Below the pieces are notes generated by a model that saw only the letters and a list, made by a program, of their open reading frames with translations, had not been told where the DNA came from and ran no database searches. The position numbers and the translations under genes are program-made. From CAYNLY01 sp964398225 (GTDB lineage Bacteria > Pseudomonadota > Zetaproteobacteria > Mariprofundales > Mariprofundaceae), in the NCBI GenBank assembly GCA_964398225.1, contig CAYNLY010000003.1, positions 1 to 61,753 of the forward strand: a DNA stretch of 61,753 bases, written 5' to 3'. Shown here piece after piece: positions 27,270 through 35,852 of this stretch (its first letter is position 1; each line of letters opens with the position of its first letter).

Positions 27270-28349
27270 ATGAACGACGCAACGCGCGATTCCGAGCTTC
27301 AGGCGTATGCCGATCTCGTGCACCTGTACCCCGACAATCCGGGGTATCTGAAGCGCTATGCCGAGCTCCTGCTCGAAGCGGGGCAGATCGCGACGGCCAC
27401 CGAGGCGTTCCGCTCGCTGCATGCGCTGCTCCTCAAGCTCGGACGAACGAAGGAGGCCGAGGAGCTCGTCACCGAGCACCCGGAAATCGGCCGGATCAGC
27501 TCGGTGCGCGACGATCTCGACATCCGCCGGCTTCTGCCCGAGGAGTTCAACAGCCGCCTGTGGCAGATGATGCACCGCGAGCGGCTGAAGGAAGGCCAGA
27601 CCCTGTTCCGGGAGGGTGAGCCCGGCGATACCGTCTACCTCGTGCTGGAAGGGGAGCTCGCGATTCTTCACCGAACGAGCGAAGGCCGTACCGTGCTGCT
27701 CAATCTCGTCGAGGCCGGCGATGTCGTCGGGGAAGGCTGCCTGCTCGATCCCGGCCCGCGTTCGGCCGAGGTTGTCGCCAATCGGGACTCGGTGGTCGTG
27801 AAGCTGCCGCGCAAACGGATGCTCGCGGCGATGGCCGAAAATCCGGGACTCGAGGCGGAACTCAAACGCAAATCCGACTTCCGGACGATGGTCTCGCTGG
27901 TGTCGATGAATCCGGTGCTGATGCACGTCCCGCTGGACATGCGGCACTTCATCGCCCGTCAGACCCGGCTGGCGCGCTACCCGGCCGGTGCGACGATCCA
28001 CAAGGCCGGCGACGACATCGACGCGGTGGACATGCTCGTGCGCGGGCGCGCGGCCTATGTATGGAACCATCAGGGCCGGGTGATCGTGCTCGAGGAACTT
28101 GCCGTTGGAGCTCTGGCCGGGGATGCCTCGGCAATCCGGAAGGCCACCGTTCCCGCCGACATGCAGGCGCTCGACGACGCCCTCTTGGCCCATATTCCCC
28201 TGAACGCGTTCAAAACCGTGGTCGAGGGATACCCGCCGCTGAAGGAACTGCTCTTCCGGCATGCGGAGAAGGAACGCGAACGGCTCTTTCAGCGCATCAG
28301 CCGGCTGGGCCTCAAAACCGGTGGAAACAGCAAGCCCGGCGAGCGATGA
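27270..28349 (+). CDS. TPR-like protein with two cyclic-nucleotide-binding folds (copy 1)
   Basis: A 359-residue soluble protein. The N-terminal helical hairpins (about residues 8-70; LVHLYPDNPGYLKRYAELLL and EAFRSLHALLLKLG) look like a TPR pair. A first cNMP fold (about 90-205) has GDTVYLVLEGELAILHR and GEGCLLDPGPRSAEVVA, keeping the Glu and Arg-Ser that contact cAMP in CRP. A second cNMP-like fold (about 225-335; IDAVDMLVRGRAAYVW) has lost the Arg-Ser. There is no helix-turn-helix, so it is probably an effector rather than a transcription factor. A second gene with the same length and architecture lies at 43993-45072. It is divergent from the amidase gene. Confidence 0.85.
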   Translation: MNDATRDSELQAYADLVHLYPDNPGYLKRYAELLLEAGQIATATEAFRSLHALLLKLGRTKEAEELVTEHPEIGRISSVRDDLDIRRLLPEEFNSRLWQMMHRERLKEGQTLFREGEPGDTVYLVLEGELAILHRTSEGRTVLLNLVEAGDVVGEGCLLDPGPRSAEVVANRDSVVVKLPRKRMLAAMAENPGLEAELKRKSDFRTMVSLVSMNPVLMHVPLDMRHFIARQTRLARYPAGATIHKAGDDIDAVDMLVRGRAAYVWNHQGRVIVLEELAVGALAGDASAIRKATVPADMQALDDALLAHIPLNAFKTVVEGYPPLKELLFRHAEKERERLFQRISRLGLKTGGNSKPGER

Positions 28350-28390
28350 ATCGCGGCAGCGCATGCTGCCTTGAGGCGAAAAGCACCCCG

Positions 28391-28966
28391 CTAGTTCTCG
28401 GACGCGCTGGCCATTCGTTGTGACGTTTCGACTCCCGAGGACGGATCGCCGCCTTCGTCCGCCGCCATGCGCCGGACCAGGTCGCGCGTCGAAACGACCC
28501 GGTCGATGAACAGAATGCCGTCCAGATGATCCACTTCGTGCTGGATCACCCGGGCCTCGAAGCCGCGCGCGGTGATCGTTGCCGGCTTCCCCTCCGGCGT
28601 GATGAACGCCACCTCGATCTCGCGGGCGCGAGGCACCATGCCGACCCAGTCCGGCACCGACAGGCATCCCTCCCGGCCGAGCGCCCGGCCGCTGGAGCGG
28701 TGGATCACCGGATTGACGAGAAACAGGAGGCCGTGATGTTCGCACGGCCGCCGGCTTTCCCGGCAGTCGACCACGACGACGCGGGCCGACCAGCCCAGCT
28801 GGGGCGCAGCGATGCCAACCCCGCCGGGGCCGCGGCGCATCCAGCCTTCCAGCCAGCGGCAGCGCTCGATGAGCTCCGGACCGAAATCCTCGACCGGCCG
28901 CGCCTTCTGGCGGAGCCTCGGATCGGGATGGACGAGGATGCCTTCGGCCTGATCCGGCGCCTTCAA
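28391..28966 (-). CDS. def: Peptide deformylase
   Basis: Removes the N-terminal formyl group from nascent proteins using Fe2+/Zn2+. It is 191 residues. All three motifs are present: GGVGIAAPQLG, EGCLSVP with the metal Cys, and QHEVDHLDG with two His ligands and the catalytic Glu. A ~20-residue Ser/Glu-rich tail follows the domain. The start is TTG overlapping the upstream stop (TTGA) with AAGGA five bases before. The gene is probably not the only def copy, because here it sits at the end of an isc-type operon rather than with fmt. Confidence 0.92.
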   Translation of the reverse strand: MKAPDQAEGILVHPDPRLRQKARPVEDFGPELIERCRWLEGWMRRGPGGVGIAAPQLGWSARVVVVDCRESRRPCEHHGLLFLVNPVIHRSSGRALGREGCLSVPDWVGMVPRAREIEVAFITPEGKPATITARGFEARVIQHEVDHLDGILFIDRVVSTRDLVRRMAADEGGDPSSGVETSQRMASASEN

Positions 28967-29496
28967 AGCAGTCCTTCGTCCAGCGGATGCACCTCGACGT
29001 CCACGCCGAGCCTTGCGGCGACGCTCTCCATCGCGCGGCGCATCGCTTCGGCCTTCGCGCCCGCGGCCACCTCGAGCGCCATCAGGTAGAGGTCGCCGTC
29101 TTCCTGCGGCTGCACGCGCGTGGAAAGATCCACGATCGACACGTCGAGCTCGGCCAGGGCCTCGGCCACCGCATGCACGATCCCGAGCCGGTCGGCGCCG
29201 TGCACCGTGATGACATGGTCCGGCTCCAGAGGTGCGGTTCGAACTTCATCCTCGCTGAGCGGCTGCGACTGGACGGAAAGCCCGGTGCGCCGCTCAAGCT
29301 CGGCAAGCGCGGCCTTCAGCTCCGACAGGCCGGTTTCGGGCGCAAGGCGCACGATGAGCATCATCGTGAAACGCCCGCGCAGCGCGGTCATCGACGAATC
29401 CTCGATGTTCGCCTTCAGATGCAGCATCGCCTCGGCGACATCGCGGACGATGCCCGGCCGGTCCCGGCCGGAAATGGAAAGCAGTACGTAGGCCAT
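28963..29496 (-). CDS. Tandem ACT-domain protein (GcvR-like)
   Basis: A 177-residue protein made of two ACT domains (about residues 1-80 and 92-172): VLLSISGRDRPGIVRDVAEA and DHVITVHGADRLGIVHAVAE. The architecture is that of GcvR, the repressor partner of GcvA, and of related amino-acid-sensing proteins. The ligand is probably an amino acid such as glycine or serine (family knowledge). The second ATG of ATGATG is used because GGGAGG is better spaced. It overlaps def and follows iscA by 20 bases. Confidence 0.85.
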   Translation of the reverse strand: MAYVLLSISGRDRPGIVRDVAEAMLHLKANIEDSSMTALRGRFTMMLIVRLAPETGLSELKAALAELERRTGLSVQSQPLSEDEVRTAPLEPDHVITVHGADRLGIVHAVAEALAELDVSIVDLSTRVQPQEDGDLYLMALEVAAGAKAEAMRRAMESVAARLGVDVEVHPLDEGLL

Positions 29497-29516
29497 CATT
29501 CCCCTCCCTTTGGCGC

Positions 29517-29858
29517 TCAATCAATCGGGTCCACGGTGAACGAGCGGCCGCAGCCGCATTCGCCGCGGACGTTCGGATTGTCGTAGACAAATCCCGAGGA
29601 CAGAAGATCCCGCTGAAAGTCCAGCCGCAGGCCCTTCAGCGCCCGGCGGTACGATTCCGGATCGATGCAGAGCGTAAAGCCCGGGCCTTCGATGCGCAGA
29701 TCCTCCGGGTCCGGCGCATCCACGAGCGCCATCTCGTATTCCAGGCCCGAGCAGCCGGCCTCACGCACCGAAAGCCGGACCGAGGAACCATCCGCGCACA
29801 GCTCGGCAAGGCGCGCACAGGCCGCCTCGGTCAGTCGGATGTCCACTTCCTTCGTCAT
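29517..29858 (-). CDS. iscA: A-type Fe-S cluster carrier (IscA/ErpA family)
   Basis: A 113-residue HesB/IscA-fold protein that carries or delivers Fe-S clusters. Three conserved cysteines are present: one in REAGCSGLEYEMALVD and two in PNVRGECGCGRSF. IscA, ErpA and SufA are hard to tell apart; the symbol follows its place behind iscR-iscS. GGAG lies seven bases before the ATG. It starts 36 bases after the iscS stop. No iscU lies between them. Confidence 0.85.
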   Translation of the reverse strand: MTKEVDIRLTEAACARLAELCADGSSVRLSVREAGCSGLEYEMALVDAPDPEDLRIEGPGFTLCIDPESYRRALKGLRLDFQRDLLSSGFVYDNPNVRGECGCGRSFTVDPID

Positions 29859-29894
29859 CGTTGTGCTCCATGCATCGTTCGCTCGATTGTTTCG

Positions 29895-31037
29895 TCAGCC
29901 CATCAGCCCGGCGAGCTCATCCAGGCGCGCGCGCACGCGCACCAGCGCCTCCACAAGCGCGTCGGCATCGGCGATCGTCGCGCCTGGAGGAAAGCTCACC
30001 CGGAGCGAGCCCCGGGCCGTGGCCTCATCGAGCCCCATCGCCAGCAGCACATGCGAGACCCCCTGCTTGCCGGACGAGCAGGCCGAGCCGGAAGCGACCG
30101 CAAACCCTTCCAGATCGAGCTGCATCAAGAGGGTTTCCCCGTCGGTGCCGGGAATCAGAACCAGCGAGGTGTTCGGAAGCCTCGGCGCGCTTTGCCCGAG
30201 CACGCGGACGTCGGGAAGGCGCTCGCCCAGCCGTTTCTCGAAATGATCGCGCACGGCCGCCAGCGCCGCAAAATCGGCCTCGCCGATGGCCGCGGCGAAG
30301 CCCGCGATGCCGGGTACGTTCTCGGTGCCGGAACGCCGGCCGCGCTCCTGTCCGCCGCCAGCCAGCAGCGGCGCAAGACGCAAGCCCCGGCGCACGATCA
30401 GCGCGCCCACGCCCTTCGGCCCGCCGATCTTGTGCGCAGACAGGCTCAGCATGTCGGCCTCGGCCCATGCCGGATCCGGCGGCACCCGGCCGAAGGCCTG
30501 AACCGCGTCGACGAGCACGGGAATCCCGCGCTCCCGGGCGATGCGCACGATCTCGCCGACCGGCTGAAGCACGCCGGTTTCGTTGTTCGCGGCCATCAGG
30601 CAGACCAGACGCGTCGATTCCGTCATCGCGGCCGCCATCGTCCCGGCATCGACCCGCCCGTCGGCCTCCGGACGGATGCGGACGATTTCCAGATCCGGCC
30701 GCAGCCTAGCGAGCAGATTCAGGGGCTCGAGCACCGAGGGATGCTCGATCGCCGAGGTCACGACCCGGCCGGCTCCCGCCCCCTCCAGCACCCCGCGGAT
30801 GGCCGCGTTGTTCGCCTCGGTGCCTCCCGAGGTGAACACGACCGATCCCGGCTCGACGCCGAGGCTTGCGGCCAGCTTGTCGCGAGCGTCGTCCACGAGC
30901 CTGCGCGCGGCCCGTCCCGCCCAGTGCAGGCTCGACGGATTGCCGCCATGCTCGCGCGCCGCCTCGATCATCGCCTCGACGGCGACGGGCAGCATCGGGC
31001 AGCTGGCGTTAGCGTCCAGATACCGTCGCTTCGCCAA
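29895..31037 (-). CDS. iscS: Cysteine desulfurase (IscS/NifS family)
   Basis: A 380-residue PLP enzyme that takes sulfur from cysteine for Fe-S clusters and thiolated tRNA. It shows VFTSGGTEANNAAIRGVL, the PLP lysine in SLSAHKIGGPKGVGALI, and the active-site Cys loop in ASGSACSSGKQGVSHVL. The N-terminus reads RRYLDANASCPMLPVAV instead of the common 'NATTP'. The start is TTG at 31037, with AGAGG six bases upstream; it lies inside the 3' end of iscR (29-base overlap). The family length (about 380-404) supports this over the longer open frame. Confidence 0.9.
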   Translation of the reverse strand: MAKRRYLDANASCPMLPVAVEAMIEAAREHGGNPSSLHWAGRAARRLVDDARDKLAASLGVEPGSVVFTSGGTEANNAAIRGVLEGAGAGRVVTSAIEHPSVLEPLNLLARLRPDLEIVRIRPEADGRVDAGTMAAAMTESTRLVCLMAANNETGVLQPVGEIVRIARERGIPVLVDAVQAFGRVPPDPAWAEADMLSLSAHKIGGPKGVGALIVRRGLRLAPLLAGGGQERGRRSGTENVPGIAGFAAAIGEADFAALAAVRDHFEKRLGERLPDVRVLGQSAPRLPNTSLVLIPGTDGETLLMQLDLEGFAVASGSACSSGKQGVSHVLLAMGLDEATARGSLRVSFPPGATIADADALVEALVRVRARLDELAGLMG

Positions 31038-31518
31038 GCTTCGCCTCTTGATGCGCCGGGATGGATGCCCCGGCCCCGCCGCCCGCAAGCGCGGCCTCGA
31101 TCGGCTCGAGCGCGGGCCGCCCCCGGGCGACATCGGCAATGCTCACGGCATCGAGAAAGCGCTGGATGTGGCGCCCGAGCGCCTCCCAGAGCTCGTGCGT
31201 GTCGCAGCGATTGCCGCGATGGCATCCGCGGATCCCGTTTTCGCACATCGTCGTGCGCACCGGCTCGTTGACGGCGCGGATCACCTCGGCCACCGAAATC
31301 TCCTCGGCGGGCCGAGCAAGCAGATAGCCGCCCCCCGGCCCCCGCACCGAGCGCACAAGCCCCGCCTCGCGCAGGCATCGGAACAGCTGTTCAAGGTAGG
31401 ACAGCGAAATGAACTGACGCTCGGAAATCGCGGCAAGGGTCACGGGGCCCTTCGTCGCGTGCCGGTTCAGATCGACCATCGCCGACACCGCGTAGCGTCC
31501 CTTGCTTGTCAATCGCAT
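31009..31518 (-). CDS. iscR: Rrf2-family Fe-S regulator IscR
   Basis: A 169-residue transcription factor that senses Fe-S status. The N-terminal winged helix is MRLTSKGRYAVSAMVDL with ISLSYLEQLFRCLREAGLV and SVRGPGGGYLLARP. The cluster ligands are in MCENGIRGCHRGNRCDTHEL, a C-x6-C-x5-C-x2-H arrangement (E. coli has C-x5-C-x5-C-x2-H). The gene lies directly behind a near-consensus IscR type 1 site, so autorepression is expected. It overlaps iscS by 29 bases. Confidence 0.93.
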   Translation of the reverse strand: MRLTSKGRYAVSAMVDLNRHATKGPVTLAAISERQFISLSYLEQLFRCLREAGLVRSVRGPGGGYLLARPAEEISVAEVIRAVNEPVRTTMCENGIRGCHRGNRCDTHELWEALGRHIQRFLDAVSIADVARGRPALEPIEAALAGGGAGASIPAHQEAKLGEATVSGR

Positions 31519-31558
31519 CGAACCACCCCCGGCGGGAAAGTCCCCACACCGGGCTCGG

Positions 31559-31586
31559 ATATTAGATACCCGAGTATTCTGGTCAA
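31559..31586 (-). promoter_or_regulatory. Promoter of the isc operon
   Basis: On the minus strand, TTGACC (31581-31586), a 16-base spacer and TAATAT (31559-31564). It lies 41 bases upstream of the iscR ATG and is overlapped by the predicted IscR site. Confidence 0.75.
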
Positions 31587-31590
31587 GTAT
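31566..31590 (-). promoter_or_regulatory. IscR type 1 operator
   Basis: A 25-base imperfect palindrome read on the minus strand, starting ATACTTGACC and ending CTCGGGTAT. Compared with the published E. coli type 1 consensus (ATASYYGACTRNNNYAGTCRRSTAT), 20 of the 22 defined positions match. It covers the -35 and spacer of the isc promoter, consistent with repression by [2Fe-2S]-IscR. Confidence 0.85.
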
Positions 31591-31593
31591 TGA

Positions 31594-32337
31594 TCAGATG
31601 CCGCCGCCCCCGAGAAAGCGTTCGAGCTTTTCCTGTTCCTGTTTCAGATCCTGTTCGAAGGCCTCGTCGAGCTTCTTCTTCTCGCCCTTCGGATGCGGAT
31701 GGAACGCATCGATGCGCGCGTTGACGTCGTCGATCATCTTCAGCACGTGGCCGAGCGCCTCGGCGACCGGGTTGCCGAGCAGGTGATGATCGAGGTTGAT
31801 CCGGCCGTCCTGAATCAGCGATTCGGTCGAGCCCACGACCGTGCCCGGGATCCCGACGACGGTGGAGTGCGGAGGCACGTCCCGGAGCACGACGGAGTTG
31901 GCGCCGATGCGCGATTGTTCCCCGATCGTGATCGCGCCCAGCACCTTCGCGCCCGCGCCGACGATCACGCCGTTTTCCAGCGTCGGATGCCGCTTCTTCT
32001 TCTCCCAGGTCGTGCCGCCCAGGGTCACGCCGTGGTAAAGCGTCACGTCATCGCCGATCTCGGTCGTTTCGCCGATCACGACCCCCATGCCGTGATCGAT
32101 GAAAAAGCGCCGGCCGATGCGCGCGCCCGGATGAATCTCGATGCCGGTCAGCCAGCGCGCGAGATGCGACACGAACCGCCCCAGCCACTTGAGCCGGTGC
32201 GTCCAGAGCCAGTGGGCGATGCGGTGCATCCAGACCGCGTGCAGCCCGGGATAGCAGGTGAGCACCTCCCAGGTCGAGCGGGCCGCCGGATCCCGGGCGA
32301 AGGCGGTGCGGATGTCCTCGCGGATCGTTTCTAGCAT
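31594..32337 (-). CDS. cysE: Serine O-acetyltransferase
   Basis: First step of cysteine synthesis: acetyl-CoA plus serine to O-acetylserine. It is 247 residues. A left-handed beta-helix is clear: GIEIHPGARIGRRFFIDHG, MGVVIGETTEIGDDVTLYHG and VTLGGT. The short N-terminal helical domain is of the NifP/CysE2 type. The ATG overlaps the M16 peptidase stop by 7 bases. It ends 4 bases before the IscR site, so cysteine supply (cysE) and cysteine use (iscS) are neighbours, but the isc promoter lies downstream of cysE. Confidence 0.93.
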   Translation of the reverse strand: MLETIREDIRTAFARDPAARSTWEVLTCYPGLHAVWMHRIAHWLWTHRLKWLGRFVSHLARWLTGIEIHPGARIGRRFFIDHGMGVVIGETTEIGDDVTLYHGVTLGGTTWEKKKRHPTLENGVIVGAGAKVLGAITIGEQSRIGANSVVLRDVPPHSTVVGIPGTVVGSTESLIQDGRINLDHHLLGNPVAEALGHVLKMIDDVNARIDAFHPHPKGEKKKLDEAFEQDLKQEQEKLERFLGGGGI

Positions 32338-33581
32338 GGCGGCAGTCTATCACAAATCGCGGACAGGCTGTGCTCGGGCGCGGCAACGCTCCAGCGCGCA
32401 TCCATCCAGCGGCCGGCGATCCATTCGCGGATCTCGCCCGCGCGCACCCGGCGCATCGCCTCGATCCACTCCCACGGCGAGCGCAGCTCGTCCTCGTCGA
32501 GCAGAGCGCCCAGATACAGCATCTGCCCCTCGACGGAATCCATGCCCATGCGCATCTGCACCTCCAGCTGGTCGCGGGCGCGGCCGACTTCCGCCTCGTT
32601 CAGATCGCGCGCAAGCCGATCCAGCTCCCCGACGATCACGCCGGCCGCATCCGGAGCCAGCGCCGGCGGCGTCTGGCAGGTGACGGTCCACAGCCCCGTG
32701 TCGGTGAACGAGGCCAGATGCGCGCCGACATGGTAGGCAAGACCGCGCCGCTCGCGCACCTCGCGGAACAGGCGCGAACTCATGCCGCCGCCCAGCACCT
32801 GGTTGGCCAGCCACGCCACCGGCCGTTGGTCGCTGGCCGCGCGCACCCCTTGCGCGGAGATCGCGAACAGCGCCTGCTCCCCCTCGCGCGCGAAGCGGTC
32901 GAGCCCGGGAATCGGATTCGCGGGAGGCCGCTTCACGGGTTCCGCGGGCTCCGGCCAGTCCCGATCGTTCAGCGCGCGCACGAACTCCTCATGCCGGATG
33001 CGGCCGGCCGCGGCCACAAGCAGGCGCGGAGGACGATAGAAGCGGCTCCGGAACGCCATCAGATCCCGGCGCGTGATCGAACGCAGCGCCGCCTCGTTGC
33101 CGATCACGGGGCGGCCCAGCGGATGGGATCCGAAGACCCGCTCCAGATGACGGTCCATCAGCCAGTCCTCGGGACTGTCCTCGACCATCGCCATCTCGGC
33201 CAGGATCACCTCGCGCTCGCGCGCCCATTCCTCGTCCGGAAGGCTGGGGGCAAGCGCCATGTCGAGCAGCAGCTCGAGCGCCTCGGTCCAGCGCTCGTGC
33301 AGCACATGCAGGTGGAAGCAGGTGCGCTCCCGGGTCGTGAACGCGTTGGCCTGGCCGCCGAGCTCGTCGAGCCGCTCGGCGAGCCGGTGGACATCGAGGC
33401 TCTTCGTTCCCTTGAAGGCCATGTGCTCGAGCGCATGGCTGATGCCGGCAAGCTTTGCGGGCTCGTCCCGGCTGCCCGCATCGACGAACACGCCGATCGC
33501 GACACTCTGGACCTGCGGCATTTCTCGGGTGGCCACGCGCACGCCGCGCACCTCGCCGGCTTCAAGCCGCCAGTCACGCAT
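32331..33581 (-). CDS. M16-family zinc peptidase
   Basis: A 416-residue insulinase-type peptidase. The inverted zinc motif HxxEH is present in GISHALEHMAFKGTKSLD, and the third-ligand Glu lies in VILAEMAMVEDSPED. The second half has GGGMSSRLFREVRERRGLAY, the substrate-binding R/Y segment, and the single-chain mitochondrial-processing-peptidase-beta-like layout. No signal peptide is seen, so it is probably cytosolic. I chose the ATG at 33581 over the TTG-ATG at 33599-33602, because AGGAG is better placed. It overlaps cysE by 7 bases. Confidence 0.9.
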   Translation of the reverse strand: MRDWRLEAGEVRGVRVATREMPQVQSVAIGVFVDAGSRDEPAKLAGISHALEHMAFKGTKSLDVHRLAERLDELGGQANAFTTRERTCFHLHVLHERWTEALELLLDMALAPSLPDEEWAREREVILAEMAMVEDSPEDWLMDRHLERVFGSHPLGRPVIGNEAALRSITRRDLMAFRSRFYRPPRLLVAAAGRIRHEEFVRALNDRDWPEPAEPVKRPPANPIPGLDRFAREGEQALFAISAQGVRAASDQRPVAWLANQVLGGGMSSRLFREVRERRGLAYHVGAHLASFTDTGLWTVTCQTPPALAPDAAGVIVGELDRLARDLNEAEVGRARDQLEVQMRMGMDSVEGQMLYLGALLDEDELRSPWEWIEAMRRVRAGEIREWIAGRWMDARWSVAAPEHSLSAICDRLPPC

Positions 33582-33604
33582 TCCCCGGGGCTCCTCCATC
33601 AAGC

Positions 33605-33628
33605 AAAAGAGGCGGACGATGCCGCCTC
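33605..33628 (-). terminator. Rho-independent terminator after pnp
   Basis: On the minus strand, GAGGCGG pairs with CCGCCTC (7 bp, 6-nt loop) followed by TTTTGCTTG. It begins about 25 bases after the pnp stop and just upstream of the M16 gene. Confidence 0.7.
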
Positions 33629-33653
33629 TCCCGCAAGCCGTCCGGCCGCCGGA

Positions 33654-35756
33654 TCAGGCCTTGGCATCCTCTGCCCTGGCCGCCTTGATCGAGAGCCGGA
33701 TCTTGCCGTTGCGGTCGATCTCCAGGACCTTGACGCGCACCTTCTGCCCCTCCTTGAGCTCGTCGGCGACGTTGGTCACCCGGTGATCGGCGATCTGCGA
33801 GATGTGCACGAGTCCGTCGGTCCGACCCATGAGACGCACGAAGGCGCCGAAGTCCATGATCTTCACCACCGTGCCCTCGTAGATCCGGCCGACCTCGACC
33901 TCGGCGACGATGTCCTCGATCATCTTGCGCGCCTTGTCGCCGGCCGCGGCGGAGGTCGCAAAGATCTTGACCGTTCCGTCGTCCTCGATGTCGATCTTCG
34001 CGCCGCTTTCGTCGACGATGCCCTTGATGACCTTGCCGCCGGGGCCGATCACCTCGCGGATCTTGTCCGGATTGATCTTCATCGTGAACAGCCTCGGCGC
34101 ATGCTCGGCAATCCCGGGACGCGGCCGGTCGATGCACTTGTTCATCTCGCCGAGGATGTGCATCCGGCCCGCATGCGCCTGCTTCAGCGCCTCGCGCATG
34201 ATCTCGGGGGTGAGGCCACCGATCTTGATGTCGAGCTGGAAGGTCGTCACACCCTTCTCGGTGCCGGCGACCTTGAAGTCCATGTCGCCCAGATGGTCCT
34301 CATCCCCGAGGATGTCGGTGAGCACCGCGTAGCCGTCCGGCTCGAGGATCAGCCCCATCGCAACCCCGGCCACGGCCCGTTTGAGCGGCACGCCGGCATC
34401 CATCAGCGCCAGCGAGCCGCCGCAAACCGTCGCCATCGACGAGGAACCGTTCGACTCGGTGATCTCGGAGACGACGCGGATCGCGTACGGGAACTCCTCC
34501 TCGCCCGGAATCACCGCCTCAAGCCCGCGCTTGGCCAGCCTGCCATGGCCGATCTCGCGGCGTCCCGGCGGGCCGATGCGACGAACCTCGCCGACCGAGA
34601 ACGGCGGGAAGTTGTAGTGGAGCATGAAGCGCTGGCGCTCCACGCCCTCGAGGCTTTCCATCAGCTGCATATCCTGCTCGGTTCCGAGCGTGACGGTCAC
34701 CAGCGCCTGGGTTTCGCCGCGCGTGAACAGCGCGGAGCCGTGCGTGCGCGGCAGAATCGCGACCTGGCAGTCGATCGGGCGCACCTCGTCGGTGCGGCGT
34801 CCGTCGATGCGCGGTTTGCCCTCGATGATCGCCCGGCGCACGATCTGCCGCTCGAGGTTTTTCATCGCCGTGGCCACGTCGTTCGGCGAAAAGCCTTCGC
34901 CGCCCTCTTCCGAGGCGAATTTCTCGACCGCCTCGGCGCGCAGCGCCTCCAGCGTCTTGGCCCGCTTCTGCTTCTCGACGATGCCGTAGGCCTCGCGAAC
35001 GCGATCGGCGAAGGCCTCCGCCACCAGGCGCTCGATTTCCTCGGAGCCCGCAAGCTCCACCTCCATCTTCGGCTTGCCGGCCAGACGCGCGAGCTCCTCG
35101 ATCGCATCGAGCACGGGCTGATAGCCCTTCTGGCCGAACAGCACGGCCTCGAGCATCTGTTCCTCGGACAGTTCGTTCGCCTCGGACTCGACCATCAGCA
35201 CCGCGTCGCGCGTGCCCGCGACAACCAGATCGAGATCGGAGCCCAGCATCTGCTCGTAGGTCGGGTTCAGCACGAACTCGCCGTTGATCAGCCCGACGCG
35301 CGAGGCCGCGATCGGCTCCAGAAAGGGAATGTCCGAAATCGCCAGCGCCGCCGAGGCGCCGTTGATCGCGACGATGTCGGGATTGTTGTGCTCGTCGGCC
35401 GAAATCACCGTGGCCAGAACCTGCGTCTCATGGAAATAGCCCTTCGGGAACAGCGGCCGGATCGGACGGTCGATCAGCCGGCTGGTCAGGGTTTCCTTCT
35501 CGCTCGGCCGGCCCTCGCGCTTGTAGAACCCGCCCAGAAAGCGGCCGGCGGCGTAGGTCTTTTCCTGGTAGTGGACGGTCAGCGGCAGAAAATCCACGCC
35601 CTGCAGCGGCTGCTTCGCGGCCGTGGCCGCCACCTGAACGACGACGTCGCCGTATCGGGCCATGACCGCGCCGCCCGCCTGACGGGCGATGCGTCCGGTT
35701 TCGAATGAAAAGGTGCGGCCGCCAACTTCGGCCGTCGTGGTCTTGATGTCAAACAT
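33654..35756 (-). CDS. pnp: Polyribonucleotide nucleotidyltransferase (PNPase)
   Basis: A trimeric 3'-5' phosphorolytic exonuclease of the RNA degradosome, 700 residues. Two RNase PH domains (about residues 10-215 and 310-540) include LPLTVHYQEKTYAAGRFLGG, FTRGETQALVTVTLGT and SDILGDEDHLGDMDFKVAGT. A KH domain (about 552-612; PDKIREVIGPGGKVIKGI) and an S1 domain (about 620-690; EGTVVKIMDFGAFVRLMG) follow. The ATG at 35756 (MFDIKTTTAEVGG) has AGGAAG upstream. It lies downstream of rpsO beyond a terminator hairpin, as in E. coli. Confidence 0.96.
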   Translation of the reverse strand: MFDIKTTTAEVGGRTFSFETGRIARQAGGAVMARYGDVVVQVAATAAKQPLQGVDFLPLTVHYQEKTYAAGRFLGGFYKREGRPSEKETLTSRLIDRPIRPLFPKGYFHETQVLATVISADEHNNPDIVAINGASAALAISDIPFLEPIAASRVGLINGEFVLNPTYEQMLGSDLDLVVAGTRDAVLMVESEANELSEEQMLEAVLFGQKGYQPVLDAIEELARLAGKPKMEVELAGSEEIERLVAEAFADRVREAYGIVEKQKRAKTLEALRAEAVEKFASEEGGEGFSPNDVATAMKNLERQIVRRAIIEGKPRIDGRRTDEVRPIDCQVAILPRTHGSALFTRGETQALVTVTLGTEQDMQLMESLEGVERQRFMLHYNFPPFSVGEVRRIGPPGRREIGHGRLAKRGLEAVIPGEEEFPYAIRVVSEITESNGSSSMATVCGGSLALMDAGVPLKRAVAGVAMGLILEPDGYAVLTDILGDEDHLGDMDFKVAGTEKGVTTFQLDIKIGGLTPEIMREALKQAHAGRMHILGEMNKCIDRPRPGIAEHAPRLFTMKINPDKIREVIGPGGKVIKGIVDESGAKIDIEDDGTVKIFATSAAAGDKARKMIEDIVAEVEVGRIYEGTVVKIMDFGAFVRLMGRTDGLVHISQIADHRVTNVADELKEGQKVRVKVLEIDRNGKIRLSIKAARAEDAKA

Positions 35757-35812
35757 GGCTTGCTTCCTTTCCTCTCCGTGCATGCCTTTGGCGAACGGAA
35801 AGCACGGGACGG

Positions 35813-35845
35813 AAAAAGGAAGGGGCGGCCGCAGACGGCCGCCCC
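35813..35845 (-). terminator. rpsO-pnp intercistronic terminator hairpin
   Basis: On the minus strand, GGGGCGGCC pairs with GGCCGCCCC (9 bp, 6-nt loop), followed by TTCCTTTTT. It starts 8 bases after the rpsO stop. It may be a partial terminator or processing site allowing read-through into pnp, as known for E. coli rpsO-pnp. Confidence 0.8.
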
Positions 35846-35852
35846 GTGGATG

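Noticed and set aside
28350..28390. GGCAGC/GCTGCC hairpin as a bidirectional terminator between the cNMP gene and def
   Set aside because: The stem is only 6 bp with no T-run on either strand.
32370..35708. Very long open frame (1112 codons) on the plus strand across pnp and M16
   Set aside because: It is antisense to clear genes, is rich in Arg, His, Gln and Gly, and has no recognisable domain: a typical artefact of high-GC third positions. Similar frames opposite msbA, leuS, kinase and cyclase genes were rejected for the same reason.
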